Assembly (NCBI RefSeq): GCF_014648995.1
Contig: NZ_BMSE01000001.1
Span: forward strand, 1-64,000
Length of the DNA: 64,000 nt
Reading direction: 5' to 3'
DNA from: Streptomyces massasporeus
GTDB lineage: Bacteria; Actinomycetota; Actinomycetes; Streptomycetales; Streptomycetaceae
Part shown: piece by piece, positions 34,098-41,898 of the stretch
How positions within the stretch are numbered: position 1 is the first letter of the stretch
Layout of the letters: every line of letters starts with the position of its first letter
The notes under the pieces: model-generated
Seen by the model: only the letters and a program-made list of their open reading frames with translations
Database searches by the model: none
Told to the model about the DNA's origin: nothing
Made by a program: the position numbers and the translations under genes

Positions 34098-36245
34098 GTG
34101 TCCGACGGACAGTCGTCCGCGCAGGCGCCGGCAGCCGCCAGGACGCCGGTCGGCCGTCCCCTGCTCTCCCTGGCGCTGGCCTCGATGATGGACGAGGTGC
34201 ACGCCCACTCCGGCGCGGTGTACCTGATGGCGCCGGATCAGCCGGTGCTGGAGATGGCGGTGATGGCCGGTCTGCCCCGTGCGTTCGCGGCGCCCTGGGA
34301 GCGGGTGGGCCTGAGCTCGCCGATCCCGGTCTCCGACGCGGCGCGTGAGCGGCGGCTGGTGTGGGTCGGCGGCGAGGAGCAGATGGCCCGCCACTATCCG
34401 AGGATCGCCGTGGTGCTGCCCTACCCGTTCGCCCTGGCCGCGGTGCCGATCGCCACCGAGTCGACCGTCTACGGCGCGGTCTTCGTGACCTGGCCGGGCG
34501 CGCATCCCGCGGAGATGTCCGACCACGAGCGCGACCATCTGACCGCGGCCTGTGACCGGCTGGCGGTCCGGCTGGAGCGGGCCGCCGCGCACAGCATCCC
34601 ACCGCAGCCCGAGACCGATATGCTCGCCTCGCCCCTGGTGGGCGGCATGGCCGGCACGCTCGGCACGGTCGAGGCGGCCCGGATGGTGAGCCGGCTGCCG
34701 TACGGTCTGGTCTCGCTGGACCTGCACGGACGGGTCGGCTTCGTCAACGCGGCGGCGGCCGAGCTGCTGAACGTCCCGGTCAGCCGGCTGCTCGGCACCC
34801 AGCTGTGGGCGTCGGTGCCGTGGCTCAACGACCCGGTGTACGAGGACCGGTACCGGGCCGCGCTGCTGAGTCAGCACGTCACCTCGTTCGTGGCGCTGCG
34901 CCCGCCCGGTGAGTGGTTGTCGTTCCGGCTGTACCCGAGCACGACGGGCCTGAGCGTCCGCATCACCAAATCCAGGGCCGTGTCCCGGATGAACCGGACC
35001 GCACCGCCGCCCGACGGGACGCCGTCCCGCCTGGTCACCATCTCGCAGGTGCTGGACCTGGCCGGAGCGCTGACCGAGGCGGTGGGGGTGCAGGACGTGG
35101 TGCAGTTGGTCGCGGACGAGATCGCCCCGGCGGTGGGCAGCCAGGCCCTGGTCGTGCTGGGCTCGCGGGCGAACCGGCTCCAGGTGCTGGGGCATCGCGG
35201 GTACCGGGATCCGCACGTGGTGGAACGGTTCGACGGAATGCCCCTGACCGAGGCGACACCCGGCACCCAGGTGCTGCGGACGGGCGTGCCCGCGTTCTTC
35301 GAGTCGCAGGAGCAGCTGGAGCGCCTGTACCCGGCGCGGCTCGCGACCCCCGACGGGTTCGCGGCCTGGGCCTTTCTGCCGCTGATCGCCCAGGGCCGCC
35401 CGGTGGGGACGTGCGTGCTCTGCTACGCCGAGCCGCACCCGTTCCCGACCGAGGAGCGGGCGGTGATGACCAGCATGGCCGGGCTGATCGCCCAGGCGCT
35501 GGAGCGGGCGCTGCTCTACGACGCCAAGCACCGGCTCGCGCACGGCCTGCAGGAGGCGCTGCTGCCGCACTCCCTGCCGTCGCTGCCCGGCATCGAGGCG
35601 GTCGGCCGCTATGTGCCGGCCACTCAGGGCATGGACATCGGCGGCGACTTCTACGACCTGGTCGGCGCCCAGGGGACCGCGGCGGCGGTGATCGGGGACG
35701 TCCAGGGCCACAATGTGACGGCGGCCGGGCTGATGGGGCAGGTCCGCACCGCGGTACGCGCGTACACGACCGTGGGGCAGGCGCCCGAGGAGGTCATGCG
35801 CAGTACCAACCGGCTGCTGCTCGACCTGGGGGCCGATCTCTTCGCCAGCTGCCTGTACCTGCGGCTCGACCCGGAGCACGGGCGGGCCGTGATGTCCCGG
35901 GCCGGGCACCCCCCGCCGCTGCTGAGACGGCCGGACGGCAAGGTGCGCGTCCTCGACCTGGCGGGCGGTCCGCTGCTGGGCATCGACGCCTCGGCGGTGT
36001 ATCCGACGACGGAGGTCGCACTGCCTCCCGGTTCGCTGCTCGTCCTCTACACCGACGGGCTGGTCGAGTCCCCCGGCACGGACTTCGAGGAGGCCCTCGC
36101 GGACCTGGGCCGGCGCCTGGCCGACGCCGGGGACCTGCCGCTGGACGAACTGGCCGACAGCCTCGTCCACCAGGAGCGGCACCGCACGGACGGGGAGGAA
36201 CGGCTCGACGACATCGCCCTGTTGCTGATCAGGGCGCTCGGGTAG
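34098..36245 (+). CDS. PP2C (SpoIIE-type) phosphatase with GAF and PAS domains
   Basis: About 715 residues from GTG 34098, which has a perfect AGGAGG 8 nt upstream; TTG 34053 in the same frame is an alternative. Layout: GAF (~20-165), PAS (~195-300, 'LPYGLVSLDLHGRVGFVNAA'), GAF (~320-480) and SpoIIE phosphatase (~500-715). DIGGDFYDLV (~514), GDVQGHNVTAAG (~533), SRAGHPPPLL and DDIALLLI supply the metal ligands. There is no ATPase domain, unlike the similar protein at 23929. It probably dephosphorylates an anti-sigma antagonist in response to a small ligand or redox cue. Confidence 0.87.
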   Translation: MSDGQSSAQAPAAARTPVGRPLLSLALASMMDEVHAHSGAVYLMAPDQPVLEMAVMAGLPRAFAAPWERVGLSSPIPVSDAARERRLVWVGGEEQMARHYPRIAVVLPYPFALAAVPIATESTVYGAVFVTWPGAHPAEMSDHERDHLTAACDRLAVRLERAAAHSIPPQPETDMLASPLVGGMAGTLGTVEAARMVSRLPYGLVSLDLHGRVGFVNAAAAELLNVPVSRLLGTQLWASVPWLNDPVYEDRYRAALLSQHVTSFVALRPPGEWLSFRLYPSTTGLSVRITKSRAVSRMNRTAPPPDGTPSRLVTISQVLDLAGALTEAVGVQDVVQLVADEIAPAVGSQALVVLGSRANRLQVLGHRGYRDPHVVERFDGMPLTEATPGTQVLRTGVPAFFESQEQLERLYPARLATPDGFAAWAFLPLIAQGRPVGTCVLCYAEPHPFPTEERAVMTSMAGLIAQALERALLYDAKHRLAHGLQEALLPHSLPSLPGIEAVGRYVPATQGMDIGGDFYDLVGAQGTAAAVIGDVQGHNVTAAGLMGQVRTAVRAYTTVGQAPEEVMRSTNRLLLDLGADLFASCLYLRLDPEHGRAVMSRAGHPPPLLRRPDGKVRVLDLAGGPLLGIDASAVYPTTEVALPPGSLLVLYTDGLVESPGTDFEEALADLGRRLADAGDLPLDELADSLVHQERHRTDGEERLDDIALLLIRALG

Positions 36246-36284
36246 CCCGCCCGCCCCGGGCACAGCGCTGCGGACACGCCGGTG

Positions 36285-36326
36285 GCCGGCCCGGTCCCGC
36301 CAGGAAGGGGGCGGGACCGGGCCGGC
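36285..36326. terminator. Very strong bidirectional terminator
   Basis: A 17-bp perfect stem (GCCGGCCCGGTCCCGCC with its complement) and an 8-nt loop, centred between the convergent phosphatase and protease genes. Confidence 0.85.
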
Positions 36327-36361
36327 GGCGTCGGACCGGCTGCCGACGGCTTGGAGAGGGG

Positions 36362-37771
36362 TCAGCGGGACTCGGTCAGACCGGAGTTGTCCTCCAGGCC
36401 CTGACCCGCGTCCTGACCGGCCCCCGCACCGGCTCCGGCACCCGCTTCGTCATCGCCGGCCTGCTCACCGGCTCCCGCACCGGCTTCTTCACCGGCCCCG
36501 GCTTCCTGGCCGGCACCGGCCTCGTCACCGGCACCGGCCTCCTCGCCCGCGCCCGCTTCCTCACCGGCACCGGCACCGGCCTCGTCGCCCGCACCGGCTT
36601 CCTCGCCCGCGCCCGCACCGGCCTCGTCACCGGCACCGCCGCCCGCGGCACCGCCCGCGCCGAGGGTCGCGCCGACCGCCTCCAGGGCGGTGGTCACCGG
36701 CTGGAAGAACGTCTCGCCGCCGGCCGTGCAGTCGCCGCTGCCGCCGGAGGTCAGGCCGATGGCGAGGCCGTCCTGGGTGAACAGCGAGCCGCCGCTGTCG
36801 CCGGGCTCGGCGCAGACGTCGGTCTGGATGAGGCCGGTGACCGTGCCCTCCGGGTAGTTCACCGTGGCGTCGAGGCCGAGGACCTGGCCGTCGTTGAGCC
36901 CGGTGGTGCTGCCCATCCGGAAGACCTGCTGGCCGACGGTCGCCTCGGCGGCCTCGGTGATCGGCACCGTCTGGTTGCCGGTGTTGACCTCGCTGGGCGC
37001 CTCGGTCGCCGGGTCGTCGTACTTCACGAGTGCGAAGTCGCCGTTGCCGGGGAAGGTCGACTGGTCGACTGTGGCGATCGGCTGGCCGCCCTGGCTGTCG
37101 GACCACTCGTTGCCGCCGAGGGTGCAGTGACCGGCGGTCAGGAAGGCAGGGGAGCCGTCGCCCGCGGTGACGTTGAACCCGAGGGAGCAGCGCGAGCCGC
37201 CGGCGAAGATGGCGTCGCCTCCGGAGACGAACGGCTTGAAGGTGCCGGAGGACTTCTTGACGGTGGCCATGTCGGAGCCGAGCTCCTTCACGGTGCTCTC
37301 CAGTCTGTCCCACTTGGCACCGGTCACGGTGCTGTCCGCGGTCACCAGGAGCTTGTTGGTGCGCGGGTCGATCGACCACGAGGTGCCGGCGATGGTCGCC
37401 TCGGACTTGAGCGTCGACGCCCCGTCCTGAAGCTCCGACCAGCTGTTCTCCACCTCGCGGACCTTCGCGCCGGCCGCCTTCGCCTGCACGATGACGTTGT
37501 TGTCGTCGCCCGGTACGACGTTGACGACGAGTTGCTTGCTGTCGCCGTCGTAGTAGGAGCCGCCGAACGCCTCACCGAGGAGCCCGGAGAGCTGCGAGGC
37601 GAGATCCGAGGCGTCGCCCGCCTTCAGGGTCTTCGGCGCGGCAGCCGCGTCGTCGGACGAACCGTCCTGCGAGGCGTTGGCGTTGGGGAGCAGGATCGCG
37701 GCTGCGCCGAGCGCCACCACGCTGCCCGCCGCTATCGCGGCCTTGCGCTTCGGAATTCGCTTGTGACTCAA
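36362..37771 (-). CDS. Secreted S1 (alpha-lytic type) serine protease with an acidic Gly/Ala repeat tail
   Basis: A 469-residue preproprotein. Signal peptide (1-34), alpha-lytic-type propeptide (~45-183) and a chymotrypsin-fold protease (~184-368) with His215 (TAGHC), Asp245 (GDFALVKYD) and Ser326 (GDSGGSL). The mature start near GGDAIFAGGSRC resembles streptogrisins. Residues ~371-459 form a repeat tail of GAG with EEA/DEA units. There is no LPxTG motif. The start is a TTG at 37771 with AGGAGGAGAG just upstream; no ATG fits. The tail may span or bind the wall. Nearby SapB and peptide-export genes suggest a developmental or surface role. Confidence 0.9.
   Translation of the reverse strand: MSHKRIPKRKAAIAAGSVVALGAAAILLPNANASQDGSSDDAAAAPKTLKAGDASDLASQLSGLLGEAFGGSYYDGDSKQLVVNVVPGDDNNVIVQAKAAGAKVREVENSWSELQDGASTLKSEATIAGTSWSIDPRTNKLLVTADSTVTGAKWDRLESTVKELGSDMATVKKSSGTFKPFVSGGDAIFAGGSRCSLGFNVTAGDGSPAFLTAGHCTLGGNEWSDSQGGQPIATVDQSTFPGNGDFALVKYDDPATEAPSEVNTGNQTVPITEAAEATVGQQVFRMGSTTGLNDGQVLGLDATVNYPEGTVTGLIQTDVCAEPGDSGGSLFTQDGLAIGLTSGGSGDCTAGGETFFQPVTTALEAVGATLGAGGAAGGGAGDEAGAGAGEEAGAGDEAGAGAGEEAGAGEEAGAGDEAGAGQEAGAGEEAGAGAGEQAGDDEAGAGAGAGAGQDAGQGLEDNSGLTESR
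36395..36661 (-). repeat. Repetitive DNA encoding the protease tail
   Basis: Irregular 12-18 bp repeats of GAG-EEA-GAG-DEA type codons, about 89 residues in all. Strong composition bias (Gly, Ala, Glu, Asp) and likely unstable in length between strains. Confidence 0.85.
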
Positions 37772-38515
37772 ACTTCTCTCCTCCTGGGGAACGGAGTAGG
37801 TGCCGCCGTCCGGCAGCTTCTGGGGGGCGCCTGGATGGCTGTTGGTACGCACGGGCCGCACGGGGCGTTCAATTCCGATTGCAAGTGATCCCTTCGCATC
37901 GCGGAATCAGCCAACTCCCGCTGTCCGCACGGCGACCGCGCGGTCCGCGACCGCCCTGTTCACATGGCCCGCTCCGGCAGGCCCGGCCCGGGCGGACCGC
38001 GGAGAGCCATGGCCGGATGACGGCGTCTCAGCGACGGGCGTCGCTCCGGCATGGCGGAACGAAACGCTCCGTATCCGGCCGGGAACGATCTGTCGCAATC
38101 ACGGAGTCGAACCCCGGCTTCAGCGAATCTGCACATCGACTGCTCAACCCGGTCACCGAAATGAGGGTTATCCACACCCCGGCCGCGTAGGTCACGCCTT
38201 TGGGGCGGTAGTGCCGGATTCGCCGCCCCGCCGAGCAAGGGCCCGGATGCGCCGATGCCGTGCGGCATGTGAAGAACTCGCCGCCAAGTGGTGCGCAGAC
38301 CTGCACGGATCGGTGCCACTGGGGCGCAAGTTGCCTGGTGAGGGGGGTGGTTGATTGGAAGCGCGGACCCGCAGCGTGCTTTGATCCATCGCACCGCGGG
38401 GGCCGCTCAGGGCATTCGGAAACGGATGCCCGGTGCTCGCGGTCGCGGCCGTCATCTGTCCCCAGAGGGGGCCGCTCCCCCCTTGTGAGATATCCATATG
38501 AAGGGAAGTTCCATC
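37772..38515. other. 744-bp intergenic region upstream of the peptide-export locus
   Basis: No ORF here has convincing codon bias or similarity. It must hold the protease promoter and the promoter of the peptide gene at 38516. One DnaA-box-like TTATCCACA (38168-38176) is present, alone. The length and lower GC of parts of it leave room for a small RNA, which I cannot define. Confidence 0.4.
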
Positions 38516-38731
38516 ATGAACTCCACCCCCCAGGTTGAGACCGTCGAGATCGCCGACGCCGAGCTCGACGCCGTCTCCGGTGGCCTCGCCGTGAACGCCG
38601 TGAACACCGTCACCGACACGGTCGACAGCATCGCTCCGGTCTCCGGCCTGGTGAACACGGTCGTCGGCACCGTCGAGGGCGCCACCGGCCTGAACACGGC
38701 CCCGGTCACCAACCTGGTCGCCGGTCTCTGA
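38516..38731 (+). CDS. Double-glycine leader peptide precursor of an NHLP-type export system
   Basis: A 71-residue precursor. Residues 1-23 form a leader ending in AELDAVSGG, the classic ELxxVxGG cleavage signal for C39 peptidases. The predicted 48-residue core starts LAVNAVNTV and has no Cys, Lys or Arg. It contains Val, Thr, Asn, Ala and Gly, three acidic residues and two VNTVxxTV(D/E) repeats 17 residues apart. ATG 38516 has AAGGGAAG 7 nt upstream; the ATG at 38498 would place that site inside the gene. The cognate transporter genes follow, without any lanthionine synthetase, radical SAM or cyclodehydratase gene. Function unknown: bacteriocin, signal or surface-active structural peptide. 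Confidence 0.85.
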   Translation: MNSTPQVETVEIADAELDAVSGGLAVNAVNTVTDTVDSIAPVSGLVNTVVGTVEGATGLNTAPVTNLVAGL

Positions 38732-38752
38732 TCGAGCCCTTGTGCCGTTGAG

Positions 38753-38781
38753 ACCCGGAGCCGCAGCCGGCGGTTCCGGGT
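38753..38781 (+). terminator. Hairpin between the precursor and exporter genes
   Basis: ACCCGGAGCCGC / GCGGTTCCGGGT: 12 pairs including one G-T, 5-nt loop, 22 bp after the precursor stop. As after ramS, it probably lowers exporter expression relative to the peptide. Confidence 0.7.
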
Positions 38782-38835
38782 TCTTCGGGTTCCGCATGCA
38801 CCTCTTGCACGGTCGCCGGCACCTTCGCCACGGCC

Positions 38836-39675
38836 GTGAGTACCTCTTCTACGGGTGAGGGAAGTTCCTTGCAGTTCCGCCAACAGGCCCTCGCCAAGCT
38901 CCAGTCGCCGGAGGAACTGGACCTCCCGGTGCGCTTCGCCCGGCCGCAGGGCTGGCTCGTGCTCTCGGTGACGGTGGTCGCGATGGCCGCCGCCTCGGTG
39001 TGGGCGGTGACCGGCTCGGTGACCTCCACCGTCAGCGCACCCGCCATCATCACGCACGGGCAGGGCAGCTACCTCCTCCAGAGCCCCGTCGCGGGCCAGG
39101 TCACGGCAGTGCTGGCCAAACAGGGCCAGCAGGTGCCCGCCGGCTCCCCCGTCCTCAAGGTCCGCACGGCCAAGGGCGATGCGGTCGTCCGCACCCTCGA
39201 CGCGGGCCGCGTCTCCGCGCTCGCCGCGACCGTCGGGCAGATCATCCAGACCGGCGCGAACGTCGCCGCCGTCGAGAAGGTCGCCCGCACGAAGGACCCG
39301 CTCTACGCGACCGTGTACGTCCCCGCCGAGAACGCCGCCTCGATCCCCGACGACGCGGCGGTGGACCTGACCGTGCAGTCGGTGCCGACGCAGGAGTACG
39401 GCGTGCTGCGCGGCCATGTGAAGTCGGTGGACCGCTCGGCCCAGTCCCCGCAGCAGATCGCCGCGTTCCTCGGGGACAGCCAGCTGGGCGAGCAGTTCAC
39501 GAAGAAGGGCAGGCCGGTGGCCGTGACGGTCCGGCTGGACACGTCCTCCGCCACGAAGAGCGGCTACCGGTGGTCGTCCGCGGACGGGCCCCCGTTCAAG
39601 CTGACCTCCATGACGCTGGCCTCCGGTTCGATCCGGCTGGCCGACCAGCACCCCGTCGACTGGCTGCTGCCATGA
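38836..39675 (+). CDS. HlyD-type membrane fusion protein of the NHLP system
   Basis: A 279-residue protein with one transmembrane segment near residues 38-60 ('GWLVLSVTVVAMAAASVWAV') and an extracytoplasmic lipoyl/barrel-sandwich region ('YLLQSPVAGQVTAVLAKQGQ', 'VLKVRTAKGDAVV'). It matches the NHLP bacteriocin secretion protein type, which joins two ABC subunits. The GTG 38836 start lacks a strong ribosome binding site. Its stop overlaps the peptidase-ABC gene (ATGA), so the three exporter genes form one operon. Confidence 0.82.
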   Translation: MSTSSTGEGSSLQFRQQALAKLQSPEELDLPVRFARPQGWLVLSVTVVAMAAASVWAVTGSVTSTVSAPAIITHGQGSYLLQSPVAGQVTAVLAKQGQQVPAGSPVLKVRTAKGDAVVRTLDAGRVSALAATVGQIIQTGANVAAVEKVARTKDPLYATVYVPAENAASIPDDAAVDLTVQSVPTQEYGVLRGHVKSVDRSAQSPQQIAAFLGDSQLGEQFTKKGRPVAVTVRLDTSSATKSGYRWSSADGPPFKLTSMTLASGSIRLADQHPVDWLLP

Positions 39676-41897
39676 GCGCGACCGCACAGGAGCCCCGGAG
39701 CCGGCGCCGCGCCGCCCCGCCGAAGCGCAAGGTGCCCAAGGCCCGGGCCAAGACCGTCCGCACACCCACCGTGCTCCAGATGGAAGCCGTCGAGTGCGGC
39801 GCCGCCTCCCTGGCGATGGTGCTCGGCCACTACGGCAAGCACGTCCCGCTGGAGGAACTGCGCATCGCCTGCGGTGTCTCCCGCGACGGCTCGCGCGCCA
39901 GCAACCTCCTGAAGGCGGCCCGCTCCTACGGCCTGACGGCCAAGGGCATGCAGATGGACCTGGCCGCCCTCGCCGAGGTGAAGTCGCCGGCCATCCTGTT
40001 CTGGGAGTTCAACCACTACGTCGTCTACGACGGCATGGGCCGGCGTTTCGGCCGGCGCGGCGTCTACATCAACGACCCCGGCAAGGGCCGCCGGTTCGTC
40101 CCCATGGAGGACTTCGACGGCAGCTTCACCGGTGTCGTCCTCGTGATGGAACCCGGTGAGGACTTCGCCCGGGGCGGCCGCAAGCCCGGCGTCCTGGGCG
40201 CGATGCCCGCCCGGCTGCGCGGCACGGCGGGCACGATGCCCGCCGCCGTCCTGGCGAGCCTGCTGCTGGTGGCGGTCGGCGCCGCGGTGCCCGCGCTGAG
40301 CCGCACCTACATCGACGAGTTCCTGATCGGCAACCAGACCTCGCTGCTCGGGGTGCTGTTCACGTCGATGGCGGCGTGCGTGCTGCTCACCGTGGTGCTG
40401 ACCTGGCTCCAGCAGGCCAACCTGCTGCGCGGCCGCATCATCTCCTCCACGCTCTCCAGTGCCCGCTTCCTGCGGCATCTGCTGCGGCTGCCGGTGACGT
40501 TCTTCTCCCAGCGCAGCCCGGCCGACCTGGTGCAGCGCCTGCAGTCCAACGACGCGGTGTCCGAGACCCTGTCCCGCGACCTCGCGGCGGCGGGCGTGGA
40601 CGCGATCGTGGTCGTCCTCTACGCGGTGCTGCTCTACACCTACGACCCGCAGCTGACGTTCGTCGGCATCGGCGTGGCCCTGCTGAACATCGTCGCCATG
40701 CGGGTCGTCATCCGGCTGCGGGCGACCCGCACGGCGAAGCTGCGCGCGGACACGGCACGCCTGACCAACACCGCCTACACCGGCCTCCAGCTCATCGAGA
40801 CGATGAAGGCGACCGGCGGCGAGGACGGCTACTTCCGCAAGTGGGCCGGGCAGCACGCCACGACACTGGAGGAGCAGCAGCGGCTCGGCGTGCCGAGTGC
40901 CTGGCTGGGGGTGGTCGCGCCGACGCTCGCCACCCTCAACAGCGCGCTGATCCTGTGGATCGGCGGCATGCGGGCGGTCGAGGGGCACATCTCGGTCGGT
41001 CTGCTGGTCGCCTTCCAGGCCCTGGTCACCCGGTTCACGGCCCCGCTGACCCGGCTGAACGGCGTCGCCGGCCGCATCCAGGACTTCGCGGCGGACGTGG
41101 CCCGGCTGAAGGACGTGGAGAACTTCAAGGCCGACCCGCTCTACGGCCGCCCCGGCTCCGGCGAGTCCACCCGCCGCCTCCAGGGCCATGTCGAACTGGA
41201 GAACATCACGTTCGGCTACAGCCCCCTCGACAAGCCCCTGCTCACCGGCTTCGACCTGACGGTCGGTCCCGGGCAGCAGGTCGCGCTGGTCGGCGGCTCG
41301 GGCAGCGGCAAGTCCACGGTGTCCCGGATGATCTCCGGGCTGTACGCGCCGTGGGAGGGCGTGATCCGCATCGACGGGCAGCGCATCGACGACATCCCGC
41401 GGGGGGCGCTGGCCGCCTCGGTCTCCTTCGTCGACCAGGACGTGTTCCTGTTCGAGGGCACCGTCCGCGACAACGTGGCGCTGTGGGACCCGTCGATCCC
41501 CGACGAGGCGGTGGAGGACGCGCTGCGCGACGCCGCTCTGCACGATGTGATCACGCGCCGCCCGGGCGGCATCCACAGCAGGGTCGAGCAGGACGGCCGC
41601 AACTTCTCCGGCGGGCAGCGCCAGCGCCTGGAGATCGCGCGGGCGCTGGTGCGCCGGCCGAGCATCCTGGTGCTCGACGAGGTGACGAGCGCGCTGGACG
41701 CGGAGACCGAGCAGGTCGTGATGGACAACCTGCGCCGGCGCGGCTGCGCCTGTGTGGTGATCGCACACCGGCTGAGCACGGTGCGCGACAGCGACGAGAT
41801 CGTCGTCCTGCAGCACGGCACGATCGTGGAGCGGGGACGGCACGAGGACCTGGTGGCCCGCGGCGGCGCGTACGCGGCACTGGTCAGGGAGCGGTGA
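39672..41897 (+). CDS. NHLP-type peptidase-containing ABC exporter
   Basis: A 741-residue protein with all three PCAT domains. N-terminal C39 peptidase: Cys42 in QMEAVECGAAS, His115 in FNHYVVYD and Asp135 in INDPGKG. Then a six-helix membrane domain (~190-480). Then an ATPase with GGSGSGKSTV (~540) and FSGGQRQRLEIARAL (~646). It should cut the precursor after SGG and export the core. It is preceded by an Arg/Lys-rich N-terminal stretch. It is translationally coupled to the HlyD-type gene and followed 1 bp later by the second ABC gene. Confidence 0.92.
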   Translation: MSATAQEPRSRRRAAPPKRKVPKARAKTVRTPTVLQMEAVECGAASLAMVLGHYGKHVPLEELRIACGVSRDGSRASNLLKAARSYGLTAKGMQMDLAALAEVKSPAILFWEFNHYVVYDGMGRRFGRRGVYINDPGKGRRFVPMEDFDGSFTGVVLVMEPGEDFARGGRKPGVLGAMPARLRGTAGTMPAAVLASLLLVAVGAAVPALSRTYIDEFLIGNQTSLLGVLFTSMAACVLLTVVLTWLQQANLLRGRIISSTLSSARFLRHLLRLPVTFFSQRSPADLVQRLQSNDAVSETLSRDLAAAGVDAIVVVLYAVLLYTYDPQLTFVGIGVALLNIVAMRVVIRLRATRTAKLRADTARLTNTAYTGLQLIETMKATGGEDGYFRKWAGQHATTLEEQQRLGVPSAWLGVVAPTLATLNSALILWIGGMRAVEGHISVGLLVAFQALVTRFTAPLTRLNGVAGRIQDFAADVARLKDVENFKADPLYGRPGSGESTRRLQGHVELENITFGYSPLDKPLLTGFDLTVGPGQQVALVGGSGSGKSTVSRMISGLYAPWEGVIRIDGQRIDDIPRGALAASVSFVDQDVFLFEGTVRDNVALWDPSIPDEAVEDALRDAALHDVITRRPGGIHSRVEQDGRNFSGGQRQRLEIARALVRRPSILVLDEVTSALDAETEQVVMDNLRRRGCACVVIAHRLSTVRDSDEIVVLQHGTIVERGRHEDLVARGGAYAALVRER

Positions 41898-41898
41898 C

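Noticed and set aside
33774..36263. Long minus-strand frame upstream of and in frame with ramR
   Set aside because: It is antisense to the PP2C phosphatase gene, Arg/Gly/His-rich and featureless. The RamR receiver domain clearly begins at 33773 with its own ribosome binding site.
36395..36661. Repetitive array that might be read as a CRISPR or minisatellite
   Set aside because: Repeats are irregular, in frame and encode the Gly/Ala/Glu tail of the protease. There are no unique spacers.
38168..38176. TTATCCACA, an exact DnaA-box sequence
   Set aside because: It is single. A replication origin would have many boxes and dnaA/dnaN nearby, which are absent.
37800..38394. Several ORFs of 60-185 codons between the protease and the peptide gene
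   Set aside because: Poor third-position bias, no ribosome binding sites and no recognisable motifs; treated as noncoding.
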